Shown here in pieces: positions 33,777 through 45,334 of a stretch of 64,000 bases of DNA. The DNA lies in assembly GCA_964017065.1 (NCBI GenBank), contig OZ024789.1:5148018-5212017 (forward strand). The letters are read 5' to 3'. The notes below the pieces were generated by a model. That model made no database searches, had not been told where the DNA came from, and worked only from the letters and a program-made list of their open reading frames with translations. The translations under genes were made by a program, and so were the position numbers. This DNA is from Haliclona indistincta. Lineage: Eukaryota; Porifera; Demospongiae; Haplosclerida; Chalinidae. Positions within the stretch are counted from its first letter, which is position 1. Each line of letters starts with the position of its first letter.

Positions 33777-33890
33777 ATGAAACTCCTCTCCTTGCTGACG
33801 GTGGCTATTGTCCTAATCAGCATAACCACACAAGCCTTTGCCTGCTGCTATGAGAGGTAGCCCAGGCTACGCAAAGATTACCACGCCTTG
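33777..33890 (+). pseudogene. Truncated propeller gene start
   Basis: The leader (from about 33,695) and signal peptide are present, but there is no TATA box (ATTTAAGAGAAGAGG). After CCYER an 8-bp deletion gives TAG. The homology ends at ACCACGCC, where the inverted element begins. A scrap of family 3' UTR (GACTATGAGCCATAGTTTA) resumes at 34,157, so the element and a deletion replaced nearly the whole gene. Confidence 0.85.
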
Positions 33891-34155
33891 GAGTATTGAC
33901 CAATCAGATTTATTAGAGCAGAGGCTCTATTTGTCTATTTGCTGTAGAGCCCATTCCTGAACAGATAGACCACAGTTTGCTTAGTGAAAGTGCACTCATA
34001 ACAAGCCATAACATTGTTATTACAAGAACACGTGATGTGAGGCTTGTACGCGTATGGAATTCCAGACACTAACTTTTTGTTGCACCACTAGCAGACACGA
34101 AAGCGAAGGCGGAAGGACGGTAGGAGACAAGGCAGAGTACCAGCAAGGTGTAACA
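33891..34155 (-). mobile_element. Partial copy of the 26,287 element, reversed
   Basis: Reverse complement of about 26,575-26,905, from ATTGACCAATCAGATTTATT to GCAAGGTGTAACAAG. Both element ends are missing, so it was captured as a fragment. Confidence 0.65.
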
Positions 34156-34221
34156 AGACTATGAGCCATAGTTTAGACTGGGGTGTGTTTGCTGTATAAC
34201 ATTGAGTTCATGCTGATTATT

Positions 34222-34771
34222 AAGAGATTTCTAACGAAATCAAAATATGTAGGCATGGTAGATTAGCAATGAAGAAATCTGTTACTGACCTACAATGAGA
34301 ACCAACAAAGAGATAACAGTGGCTGCTTTACTGGCTATAGACCAGCAATGCTGGGGTTGAGTAAAAGTCAACATTTTACTCGTACGTGCAGCCACTGATG
34401 TTAGAGATGCATGGTCTACTATCCAGTCAATTGTGTTACTATTCCATGTTGTTCCTTGTTGGTTCACATTGTGGGCCAGTGTCATTGCTAATCATTCTAG
34501 GTACTGCTTGCGTAGGCTAATTGAAGAAAGAAAAATATTACGAAAGTCGACTTTCGCTGTTTCCATGTTTGTTACTTCGGTAACAATTTAGAGAAATCTT
34601 AGTGCTCCTGTAAAGGTGGATTGATGCCAGGGAGGGGATTTAAGTGTCTCTAACTGTGTGCAATTCACCATCAGGTGAAATATCAATACTTAGCCATTAA
34701 TAGTTTGAATTGTAGCCGCCATATTATTTCCGCCTATCCCTGCATAGGGTGCATGCACTACCGTGCGTCCC
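34222..34771 (-). mobile_element. Diverged relative of the 15,343 insertion, reversed
   Basis: It begins with a decayed foldback (GATTTCTAACGAAATCAAAA, GTGGCTGC and GCAGCCACTGATG arms, to about 34,498). It ends with GCACTACCGTGCGTCCCTAATA, the complement of the hairpin end at 15,343. No coding potential seen. Confidence 0.5.
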
Positions 34772-37600
34772 TAATAAACACATTATTTACCGTGAGTAGC
34801 AACAGGAACCTATTCGGAGAAAGTCTATAATTTTTCATTATTGAACAAAGCTTTTACAGTGACACGTACCAGATGCAAGAGAATGACGATGATGATGCTG
34901 ATGTGATCATCATCAAGTGAGAATAACGTACACTGCATAAAATGAACAGATTTCACGAAACCCTCGGCGTGTTGCGCATTGTAGAGTTAGTTCCTTAGTT
35001 ATGGTTTGCAGAAGGAGCTTTGCAGCTAAAGCCAACCTGCTTGCTATTGAAACTGCACTGCTAGCCAGAAGACAGCAAAGTGCTGACCACAACCGAGACA
35101 AGGTGTGTCAAGTGGGCGTGACCGTGAACACTGAGTAGGTAGCCATTGCTCTTGGCTTTGATAGGCTTTTTCTTGAGATGTCTACGCACCCCCAGAGCTG
35201 TCCTGCTGTTTAGATGGAATCTACAAGTACCTAGATAGTCAACTATGGGCGCGTTTGTAGTCAGAGAGGTCCAAGACGGCAGTCAAGGTGAGCCAGCCAT
35301 ACATAACTCGAGAACGAAAGCACTTTAGCAAAATCCACGAGTCACATTGCAAGCCATTGTCGTGCTAAGCCTGTTCATACCTTTACCGAGTTTCAGAAGT
35401 GAGCGATGGTCTCTGCAGCTCATTGGACAGAATGAATGAATGAATGACAAACCAAGTACCGTAACCCTCGCGCATGCGCCGAGGGTTAATTATTCAGTAA
35501 TCTGTATCTATGATAACTCCAAAATACCACATCTACACATCCAGCCTCAACTATACTGGAGAACTAATAGTGAATTTATGGATCTACGCTATTCCTTTAA
35601 AATGTGTGCTCCAATGACAAATTCTTACGAAATTTACACTTTGAGGGCACACACAAATGCAACAATATTTTGTACGTAAATACTTTACAGCACGTCAGAA
35701 ATTCACAGGCAGTTATAACAGTGGAATGGATATGGTCGGTGGTTTAGAATACAACAATAAATGGGTTTGGACTCTGATGATAAAATAATTTAGTTACTGA
35801 CTAAAAATACTTGTGTATGACCACACACAAACAGAGATTATGTCAAGTATTTCAAGTATAAAACGGTCGAGACATTCAGATGTAAAAATATTGACAAAAT
35901 TTTGATGGTTGGGTTCATGTTTGTGAGTCCACATGTACAATTGACACAAAGAATCATTTGTCGTTCCAGAAAGACGACTATGAAAACTTTGAAATAAACG
36001 TCACTTAGTCTAGAACAATATTATTTTAACTTTAAGGTCTAAGTATACAAACATCAAATTGATGTCTGACAAAGAATAACATATCATGTCTATGATGCAA
36101 GTTGAAAAACTGAACAGTTTCTGATTTTTGATACAGTAAAACCTGTCTTATTAAGAACCACTTGTGTAATAAGACCACCTCTATATTAAGACCACAATTT
36201 TCGATCATTTTATACATGATTTTATATAGGCACTCTCTATTAAGACCACAAATTTTTGTCCCAAGGGTGGTCCTATTAAGCAGGTTTCACTGTAATGGAT
36301 TTTTGATAATGTCTTTAGGTGATAATAAAAGATGATTCTAGATGATCAAATGAGGTTAGTTGGAACACAAGAAGAAAGTAAAAAAATTGATATTTTGTTC
36401 CGTATCTCAGAAATTAACTGGACCATTTCCATGTTGCATGTATGAAATGATCCCTATTCCGACTGAATCTCTTGAAGTATATGGCTTCTCGTCACGTGAC
36501 ATTCACATGACACAAAATGGCACTCTTCTACGTGCATGTAGTAGAACACATTTGGCTAGTGATCTCGGCAACTGTTGGTAGTTAAGAACTCACAAAAATA
36601 TTTGAACTCTGCCCTTGTCTACGTACCTTTGACTAGCATATTTGTGCTTACCCAACGTTACTACAAAAGTGTGTCTCTCTGATGGGTCATCTTGCTGTCT
36701 CTCTACAGTAGATATACACACATAGCAATTATCAACATGTCATTGATAGTGGTTGACCGCCCAAAACTGACTTATGACTACCATCAGCCCAGGCTACATG
36801 TGTGGATTTGACACTCTTGATCAAATGCATAATAGTGTATTGGCTCCTGTCTTCCTATCATGCCAACTCTCATCATCCGCTTCTGATATCGTTGACATAA
36901 GGCATGAAGAATAATCATTTATCATTCCAGAAACTTTCTCAATAAACGTTACTTAGTCTAAAACAGCATTATCTTGAATGCTAAAGTACACATCATAAAC
37001 CACCAATCAAATCAATGGACAAAGAATTATACGGGAAATATTATAGGAGAAAGGATGACACCACACTAATTTTATCCACTACTTCAAGCTTTAGCTACAC
37101 AGCTTGTTGAAAAGTTAAACTTCTCAGTCAGCGATTACCGTATCTGGATTTTTCTATGAGAGAATTACAATACACTTACAATACGGAAGCTACAGTTTGC
37201 TCTGTTCCACACAATATGTATAAACCATAGCCGCTAAGGTTACTTGTGCCTCTTTGTGTACAACCAGGAGCGCATAAGGGAAAGGAGCGTTTAGCCGCGA
37301 ATTATCCAAATGTAAAGTGCGGCGGCATGCGCGTCCACCATATCAGGAAGTTTTTGGCAAGCAGCCGTTCACCGGTCGGTAGCTTTTGACGTGCGTGGTA
37401 TTCAGATCGCCAGTTAATCCGTCTGCCTTGCCTTTTCTGCCTACAAGACGGCCCAAAGCTCATACCAAACAGCTTGAAAATCACGGAAGACAGTAAACCT
37501 CACATGTGCCGCATGCAGCGCGCAGCGGAGTTTACGTTTGGATATTTCCATTGCGTGCATTGGAGTTGAACACTCCTTCCCCTTATGCGCTCTTGATACT
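34772..37600. other. Long spacer, no supported gene
   Basis: Mixed AT-rich DNA. 34,900-35,100 has a GC-richer stretch open on both strands (plus strand AKANLLAIETALLARRQQ before a GTGTGT) without a recognised family. Segments at 35,800-36,130 and 36,880-37,150 recur at 39,960-40,470 and 44,100-44,600, so this is an older duplicated spacer. An imperfect inverted pair GAGCGCATAAGGG (37,269) and CCCTTATGCGCTC (37,580) marks another small element. Confidence 0.4.
36134..36293. mobile_element. TA-flanked MITE, 160 bp, CAGTAAAACCTG termini
   Basis: Ends CAGTAAAACCTG and CAGGTTTCACTG are inverted repeats with one mismatch, flanked by TA. The interior repeats TATTAAGACCAC several times. The general layout is that of Tc1/mariner-derived MITEs. 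Confidence 0.75.
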
Positions 37601-37601
37601 A

Positions 37602-38209
37602 CAGTGTTCCACACGAAGAGAGGGAATAATGGTGTGTGTGACATTTTGCTTGATTTCTCTAGAATCATTTATCCTTGAGTAATGATGTATATATCAATTT
37701 GATCCTCTATCCTTACTGAATCTTGTGCTTTATATAGCTTCTTGTCAGATGACACTCGCGTGACAGAAATTTGAAAGACAGGCAGCCATCTGGAAAAACA
37801 CGTTAGGGAGCGAATCCCAGGGACTACTGCTAGTTAAGCTCTGTTATCACTGCATTGAAGCTTTCACCTCGGATTCTTATCTGTTGGCAGCGGGATCGGT
37901 CCCAATCAGTGCTACATCGGCGGCAGAGAGCAAAAGTTGACCGTTCATGGACGAGCCAAACGTTAGGGACAGGAATTCCAGTTCTACTGGTAGTTAAGCT
38001 ATAAAACTTCATGACTGCAATGCCAAAACATTAATCATGAAAGTAGATCTCACCTAGCGTCTCTAGAAGCATATACAGCGACAAGCGCGACTTCACTCTG
38101 TGAGAGAGCAGGTTTTTGGCGGCCATTTTGTTAAGTACAATGTATTGTTGCTATTGACGTGACGTCATACATTCCTAACATTAATTCACTCTCTTAGTGT
38201 GGAACACTG
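37602..38209. mobile_element. TA-flanked element of 608 bp, CAGTGTTCCACAC termini
   Basis: Inverted ends of about 28 bp, CAGTGTTCCACACGAAGAG and its near complement at 38,180-38,209, flanked by TA. It contains two copies of an AGGGA-CAGGAATTCC / TAGTTAAGCT motif and no open frame of note. A non-autonomous mariner-type element is the likely class. Confidence 0.65.
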
Positions 38210-38429
38210 TACATATAAACACAAGAGAAACAGAGCCAGGAGACTAGGCTATATAATATAAATAGGAGTTTATCATCCCAAGGAGAGCATAACTTCGAAT
38301 AACACAATGGTAACTTCCACTTGATGAGTTGAAAAACGTCCTTGTTATGCAGTAGTTGGGCGTGGCCCGAGGAGACTAGACATAGAGGTTGGGCCACGCC
38401 CAACTAGTTATGCAGTACTAGCTGTATGG

Positions 38430-38710
38430 GTGTGTGTAAACATACGCCATACTGAGTCAAAGGTGGCTTGGCTGCATGATGCTCGTGTGCAATAGCGACC
38501 CATTCATTCCAAGGTTCTTTGCTCCATAATAAGCTCCTGCTTGGATGTATACCTCAAGTAGTGTAACCACAGTAACTTGTGCAACAGTGGGATATTCAAC
38601 TGGGTATGACTAACATGCTCGCCACGCCCCCAAACCTCACTATATAAAAGATTGGTCTCACTAGTACTCAGTCACTGTCACCTTGAGTATATCATACCAA
38701 GACATCAAGC
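38430..38710 (+). promoter_or_regulatory. Second promoter class, intact copy
   Basis: Same block as 29,630-29,889: GGTGGCTTGGCTGCATGAT, AAGCTCCTGCTTGGATGTAT, CACGCCCCCAAACCTCAC, TATATAA at 38,641-38,647 then AAGATTGGTCTCACTAG. The leader ends TACCAAGACATCAAGC. This is the only open gene in the window with this promoter. Confidence 0.75.
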
Positions 38711-39559
38711 ATGAAATTCCTCTCCTTGCTGACGGTGGCTATTGTCCTAATCGGTACAACCATAGTGAAGGCACTTGAATGTGACTATGAGAGAATGTCT
38801 CGAAACCCGAACTACGCAAAGATTACCACACCAAAGAAAATCCTCAACGTTCCCAATGCTATCGATATTTGTGTCGCTCCCAACGGCAACTTTGCTGTCA
38901 TGTCATGGAACACTGCCAAAAAGATTCACATATACTACAGCTGTGGAAAACTGATGAAAATAGTTGATCTTAGCAAATATGGATTTGTACGTTCTCATGG
39001 CTGTGCATTCACAGATCAAAGTCTCTTTGTTGCTGATCACCTCGGAGCAAAGGTCTATAAACTGTCAAAAATTGGAAAATTCATTCGAATTTTTGCTACT
39101 GGTCAACACTTCCTTCGCATGGCAGCATGTCAAGACCGACTTTATTTCACTACAAATACTGGTGGTCATAATGTCCTTGTGTACAATACCAATGGTAGAC
39201 TGATACGTCGCATTAGTGTACCAGCTAAACATTCACGTGGAGTCATAGTGGGCACAGACGGTAATTTGCGTGTTTCCAATTGGCTGAGAAAGCAAGTGTA
39301 TGTCTACACTCCTGAAGGAAAACGAGTCAGTGTAACAACATACAAAGAAATTCATCTTGCTGATGGTCTAGCAATGGACACTGCAGGCAACCTCCTTATT
39401 GCTGATCATGCAAAAGGTAAAGTGGAGGTTTACAGTCAGTGTGGAACACTGATCAAGACCATTCGAACAGCAACACGACATGCAGCCGATGTTGAGATTG
39501 GTAACGATGGAACAGTACTGGTGGCTGACGCCGCTACCTCCAAAGTCTTGATGTTCTAA
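38711..39559 (+). CDS. Secreted NHL-type propeller protein, second promoter class (intact, 282 aa)
   Basis: The signal peptide region is distinct (MKFLSLLTVAIVLIGTTIV, then KALECDYERM), shared in part with the 40,740 copy (TTVKALECNYERM). Loops: MSWNTA, VRSHGC, DHLGA, TTNTGGHN, VPAKHSRG, SNWLR, DHAKG, TRHAADV and DAATS. Blade 4 reads VGTDGNLRV where most copies have VGIDGNLHV. Blade 5 has SQCGTL. Together with a different promoter and 3' flank this is the clearest separate subfamily, perhaps expressed in another cell type or stage (inference). Confidence 0.85.
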   Translation: MKFLSLLTVAIVLIGTTIVKALECDYERMSRNPNYAKITTPKKILNVPNAIDICVAPNGNFAVMSWNTAKKIHIYYSCGKLMKIVDLSKYGFVRSHGCAFTDQSLFVADHLGAKVYKLSKIGKFIRIFATGQHFLRMAACQDRLYFTTNTGGHNVLVYNTNGRLIRRISVPAKHSRGVIVGTDGNLRVSNWLRKQVYVYTPEGKRVSVTTYKEIHLADGLAMDTAGNLLIADHAKGKVEVYSQCGTLIKTIRTATRHAADVEIGNDGTVLVADAATSKVLMF

Positions 39560-40653
39560 CCAGCAACCAACAGAGACTATGAGCCATAGTTTACTAGTAT
39601 AGAGACTAGTGTGTGTTTGTTGTAGTATAGTGACTGTAGACATATCGTATGTTAACTGTATCCCTGCATGGTGTGCTCATAATCATTATTGCTCATTGTT
39701 ATTCATATCATTCTAGCGCTCATGCAATCAGGTAGTTAACTCACTCGTGCAGAATTTGGAATACAGTGCCTCATATGTCAAAAATTGGGTAAATAGTGAT
39801 GCTTATCATGTTTTCATGACAAGCAAAGCTGTCCTTATCAACCCTGAACAAGAGTGCTGTACATGTACATGTGTCTGCAAAACAACAGCATTAGTAGTTT
39901 TAAATGAGCCAAACATACCATGGTATCTTTAAAACAGTGTAATCATCAGTGATTGAAAAAACAAATTTTGGGCTTTGACTCTGATGATAGATATTACTAA
40001 CCAAAAATTGTGTATGACCATCGTCCAAACACATGAACAGAGAGATATATCAAGTATTTTACAGTATAAAACGATCGAAACATCAGATACATTGTAAAGT
40101 AATAGATTCATGACAAATTGATGTCTGGGTTCATGTTTGTTGGTCGTGTGAGTCCACATGTATAATTGACACTAACAATCATTTGTCATTCCAGAAAGAC
40201 GACTATGAAAACTTTCAAATAAACGTCACTTAGTCTAAAACAATATTATTTTAACTCCAAGCCCTAAATATACATGGTAGAATGATACAGAATGTCATCA
40301 ATTTAAGAAGAACTGAACCAACAAAGCGTAGCACATCACATCCATGATGCATGTCGAAAAACTGAACAGTTCTCTCAAACAATAGTGGATTTTTGATGAT
40401 GCTTTAAACAAGAAGAACTGATATCAAGATAATATCATGATGAAACGAGGTAATCGAAATGACGAGGAAACAAAGGTTCGATCTGTATTGTATTGTACAT
40501 CAGCAAATTGTCCATTAAATGGAGATGCACATTATTGGGAGTGTCCACTGTAGGTATTATACAGGCCAGGCATGCAAGTTATAGAAGTTCAGGGAAATTA
40601 ATAAGCAGCTGGGCGAGACCGCACAAATTATATTAAGAGTGCTCTGAAGCTCA
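39560..40653. repeat. Spacer, duplicated with 30.4 kb and 44 kb regions
   Basis: Second-type 3' flank to about 39,910. A block at 39,960-40,470 (AACTGAACAGTTCTCTC, GATTTTTGATGATGC, CGAGGTAATCGAAATGACG) shared with 44,480-44,600. Then unshared AT-rich DNA. No gene. Confidence 0.5.
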
Positions 40654-40739
40654 CTATATTAGAGAGGACACAATTCTGTGTTTCACCAGTTCTCAGTCAA
40701 TGTTGCTTGAGAATATCTCACTGGACAAGACGTCAAGTA

Positions 40740-41587
40740 TGAAACTCCTCTCCTTGCTGACGGTGGCTATTGTCCTAATCGGCATAACCACAGTAAAGGC
40801 ACTTGAATGTAACTATGAGAGGATGTCTCGTAGCCCAAACTACGCAACTTAGATTACCACACCAAAGAAAACCCTCAACGTTCCCAATGCTCTAGGTATT
40901 TGTGTCGCTCCCAATGGCAACTTTGCTGTCACGTCATGGAACAATGCCAAAAAGATTCGCATATTCTACAGCTGTGGAAAACTGATGAAAGAAGTTGATC
41001 TTAGCAAACATGGGTTAAGCCTTGCTAGTGACTGTGCATTCACAGATCATTGTCTCTATGTTGCTGACTGTCACGGAAAAAAGGTGGATGTACTCTCACC
41101 ACTTGGCAAATTTATTCGATCCTTCGCTACTGGAACGTATGTTGTTTGCATAGCAGCATGTCAAGATCGGCTTTACCTCACTACGGGTACTGGTGGGCAA
41201 AACATTCTTGTGTACGATAGTACCAATGGTGGACTGATACGTCGCATTAGTGTACCAGCTAATCATGCACGTGGAGTCATAGTGGGCATAGATGGCTACT
41301 TGCATGTTTCGAATTGGTGAAAACAAGTGTATGTCTACACTCCTGAAAGAAGACGAGTTGGTGTAACAACCTACAAAGAAATTCATCTCGGTGACGGTCT
41401 AGCAATGGACACTGCAGGCAACCTCCTTATTGCAGATCATGCAAGGGGTAAAGTGGAGGTTTACAGTCCGTGTGGAGCACTGATCAAGACCATTCGAACA
41501 GGAACTCAATATGCACTTGATGTTGAGATTGGTAACGATGGAACAGTACTGGTAGCAGATTTAGGTGGCAAAGTCTTGATGTATTAA
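40740..41587 (+). pseudogene. Propeller-family copy with two in-frame stops
   Basis: Promoter (TATATTA, 40,654-40,660), leader and signal peptide are present. A 3-bp insertion creates TAG after NYAT (40,850-40,852). A 3-bp deletion creates TGA after VSNW (41,318-41,320). Both lesions are multiples of three, so the family frame is open everywhere else from 40,740 to the stop. Loops: TSWNNA, SLASDC, DCHGK, TTGTGG, DHARG and DLGGK. ATGs after the first stop could begin blades only, without secretion. It is a pseudogene unless stop codons are read through. Confidence 0.85.
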
Positions 41588-41730
41588 CCAGCAACCAACA
41601 GAGACTATGAGCCATAGTTTACTAGTATAGAGACTAGTGTGTGTTTGTTGTAGTACGTGTATCATAGATGCTGGTTTTTAACTATTTCAATTAATTTTGT
41701 TGATTTTATTCAACTTCAACAAACTATTAA

Positions 41731-42588
41731 AAAAAAGTTTTAATAAAAAAAACTAAAAAGTGTAGGGATGACGCTTGCAAAAGTAAAGGAACAAGATGGG
41801 ATGATGCTTGCAAAAGTAAAGGAACAAGATGGGATGATGCTTGAGAAAGTAAAGGAACAAGATGGGATGATGCTTGCAAAAGTAAAGGAACAAGATGGGA
41901 TGACGCTTGCAAAAGTAAAAGAACAAGATGGGATGATGCTTGCAAAAGTGAAGTATGTAAAAGTCCCAAGTATCCCTACATCAGCGGCTTGCTGCGCCGG
42001 ATGGCGTGTAACTGACAAATGCGGAATCCTCTTCCTATACCTCTTACAACCATCAATTACTTAATCGAACTGTGTGACAGTGTCTTCCAAACCACAGATA
42101 CCTCTAGTTATTCACAACTGTCAACTACTTCATCGGACTGCGTCCTCCAAACACAGATACCTCTAGTTGTTTACAACCGTCAATTACTTCATCGGACTGC
42201 GTCCTCCAAACACAGATACCTCTAGTTGTTTACAACCGTCAATTACTTCATCGGACTGCGTCCTCCAAACACAGATACCTCTAGTTGTTTACAACCGTCA
42301 ATTACTTCATCGGACTGCGTCCTCCTTCAAGCCGCTGATGTAGGGATACTTGGGACTTTTACATACTTCACTTTTGCAAGCATCATCCCATCTTGTTCTT
42401 TTACTTTTGCAAGCGTCATCCCATCTTGTTCCTTTACTTTTGCAAGCATCATCCCATCTTGTTCCTTTACTTTCTCAAGCATCATCCCATCTTGTTCCTT
42501 TACTTTTGCAAGCATCATCCCATCTTGTTCCTTTACTTTTGCAAGCGTCATCCCTACACTTTTTAGTTTTTTTTATTAAAACTTTTTT
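41731..42588. mobile_element. Foldback element with 261-bp arms of tandem 33-bp repeats
   Basis: Arms 41,731-41,991 and 42,328-42,588 look like perfect or near-perfect reverse complements. Each holds six copies of a 33-bp unit (ATGCTTGCAAAAGTAAAGG, AACAAGATGGG) plus AAGTCCCAAGTATCCCTACA. The loop is a second tandem array (42,040-42,326). Both strands read a repeated MLAKVKEQDGM-like frame only because 33 is divisible by three. The downstream flank of the 49,598 copy has the left flank (CAACTTCAACAAA) without the element. Confidence 0.8.
42040..42326. repeat. 59-bp tandem repeat in the foldback loop
   Basis: Five copies of a unit containing CAATTACTTCATCGGACTGC and GTCCTCCAAACACAGATA. The first copy is diverged and the last three are nearly identical. 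Confidence 0.85.
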
Positions 42589-44556
42589 ACTTTACTTGTT
42601 CCTGTTACTTTTTTATCACTATCAGTTTGAACTTATTAGCTGTATTCTAGCTATGCTAGCTCTTATTTCATTTTTACAACTCTGTGAGCAGCAGATACTA
42701 GTCTAGTAGATCAGAAGGTTAATAGCCTCTAGACAGAGAGTCAAGGAACATGGAATGTTATTATCGGCAATCACAAGAATAATGAAAAGGTTTAAATTAG
42801 TTAGAGAGGTTGAGAGTATGAGTTGACAACATGATATTTCTTAGCACTGTGATGGATGAAGAAAGACTAACACTAACAACTCAGTGTATGATGCCATGGC
42901 TAGTCCATAGACTAGTCCCAGGCTTGCATGTTGATGTTGATATCACGATCACAGAGGCTTCTAGCTTGTTACAATGTCCAGTTGTCAACAGCACAGGGTC
43001 CTATGGGTATAGCCTACGCCGGGTAGTGTAAGAAACTAGTAGCCTATGCCCCAGGCTGAGATCGGGTAGCCACCGTCGTCCGGTTCGCGCCTGCCGTGGG
43101 TCATGATGTCAGCATAGACAGATCAGTGCTACCCAGGGTATACTATACTGCTTTTTCATACCTCTAGGCTCTACCTTGCGCGCTGAAGCGCCCAGAGCAG
43201 AGAGAAAGCGACAACCGAGTTCAGTTTCAAAACTGATGTGGGCGGAGTCAATGATAAGCAGCGACAAGAGGGTTAATTAATGGAATCGCTCTAACTGTCC
43301 AAAACGGTCCAAAACCCATGTTTTTCAAGGATTATTCGTTTCTTGTAGTGTTTGATGCCTATCTAAGAAGTAAGTGCACTACCCCAGATGCATACACATG
43401 CGATGGTGCAGGTTTGGTAGTGATTCGTTCTCTCAAGACAGCGCTAGGCTTACTGAAAGAAGAAGAAGAAGAAGAAGAAGAAGAAGAAGAAGAAGAAGAA
43501 GAAGAAGAAAGAAGATGAACAATTCGCGTGGGCGGCGATTTTAGTTTACCACTTTAGAAACGTCTGCCAGCTTCGCCAAAGATATTTTCTTGCTCAGGAC
43601 AATTGTCTGATCAATCTTAGATGTCTGGAATCTCGAGAAACGCTAAAACAGCGAAGATCTGCAATGGCTCTCTGAGAGTCGCCATCTTGATTTTCGTCGT
43701 CAAGCAAGCAGTCCCGGCGACTTTCATAGACTTCCTGCAAGCGCTCGCACTTCAGATTCCCTCATAGATAGTTAAAATGCAGTAGAAATGTATAACAGTA
43801 GAGATATGTGCGAAAACTCATTTTCACACATGAGTAGCCGCCATCTTAGTTCGAGGTCATCCCTACATATCATTGCCGATCGGCAATGATAATATTATCA
43901 AGCGATCCAGCAAATTAACAAACAATTATGTGCCTATCAACAAACTGCACCCAATAACGGTATTTTAGAATGTACACTTAGAAAAATTGGACAGGAAACT
44001 GCTCTCCTCAGGTTTCCAAATCAGGTAACAATGGATCAGAGATGTCTACACGATCCAGGACATGATGGGGATTTGTCACTCTTGATCAAATGCATAAGAG
44101 TGCCTGTCTTCCTATCGTGCTAACTCTCATCATCCACTTCTGATATCATTGACATAAGGCACGAAAAACATTTATCATTCCAGAAACTTTATGAATAAAC
44201 GCTAAAACAGGATTATCTTGAATGCCTAAGTGCACATCATATATAACCACCAATGAAATCAAACGGAAAAACACCACACTAATATTATCCACTACTTCAA
44301 GCTTGAGCTACACTGCATGTTGAAAAGGCAAACTACTCAATGAGTGAGTACTGTGTCTGGATTCTTCTATGAGAGAATTGGGGGAATCTGTAAAATGTGA
44401 AATACGGAGTAGCGGAATAACGGAATAAAAGTGGGCGTGTATGGTGATGAACCAGTAAAGCTTAGCACATCACATCTATGATGCATGTCGAAAAACTGAA
44501 CAGTTCTCTCAGACCATAGTGGATTTTTGATGATGCTTAAACAAGAACAATTGATA
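42589..44556. other. Spacer with GAA microsatellite and short palindrome
   Basis: Mixed DNA without a supported gene. It contains a pure GAA run (about 43,456-43,513) and an 18-bp palindrome CATTGCCGATCGGCAATG at 43,871-43,888. Patches such as TAGCCGCCATCTT and ATCCCTACAT recall the ends of the 15,343 and 34,222 elements, so 43,300-43,900 may be another decayed copy. 44,100-44,550 repeats 36,880-37,150 and 40,320-40,470. Confidence 0.4.
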
Positions 44557-44850
44557 TCAAGATAATAATATGACGAAACGAGGTAATCGAAATGACGAGA
44601 AAACCAATGTATAGACATACCTAGCGTACAGTGCGAATATGACTATTCCGGCTTTTAAGACTTTTTTGGGTTGTTGACGATGATCCGTTTGTCTGACGTG
44701 TTGAGACAAAGCCGTTGCCTTAGCAAATGAACCAGTCAAGATAGTAAAGAGACAGAAAATGTTGCTAGCGCCAAAGGACAGAACATTGACTGTTTCGTCA
44801 AATACGTAATTAATTTGATGACAATTTTTAAGACAACATTCACACGTGCA
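44557..44850 (-). pseudogene. Possible exon of an SLC26-type anion transporter
   Basis: The minus strand reads YVFDETVNVLSFGASNIF, then TGSFAKATALSQHV and VLKAGIVIFALYAR. This resembles the SLC26 segment with a D-x-x-x-E-L-L-x-x-G-x-x-N stretch followed by the T-G-S-F-x-R-x-A motif and a hydrophobic helix. A donor (GCTAG then GTATGT) sits after ALYAR. I see no clear acceptor upstream and no other exon of such a gene, so it is a relic or one exon of a split gene. Homology is by eye. Confidence 0.3.
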
Positions 44851-45334
44851 CAATAAAATTACGAGCTTTCATGTGTACACAAAAATAAAATTATGGTGAC
44901 CAGCAAGTGACCAATCAAACTCTAAATATTCTATAATAGTTGAAGTCTAAGATAATTGTCCAAACATACATCCACATGTACAAGTGCATACTACTGATAC
45001 ACTCAATACCGTGACCTCAGGTATCCTTCTCGGCACAAAAAGTTCACTATGTAAGTTGTATTGTGAAGGACTTAAATTTCGTGAATGGTATTGAATAATA
45101 AATTTTGTGGATTTCGCGAAATTTAAGAGCGCACAAAAGATATGGTTAAATACTACAAAAACAGTTCTAGTAAGGGCAAAGTACTGATAATCAACTAGGA
45201 GTATCTGCTGGTTGCATAGCAGGCATACCACGCCACCAAACCTCATTATAATTATAAGAGAGGACACATTCTGTGTCTCACCAGTTCTCACCGCTGTCAA
45301 CTTGAGTATTTCTCACTGGATAAGACGTCAAGTA

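Noticed and set aside
41768..42579. Repeated LAKVKEQDGM open frames on both strands
   Set aside because: They arise from a 33-bp repeat in the arms of a foldback. Equal frames on opposite strands are a property of the inverted repeat, not a protein.
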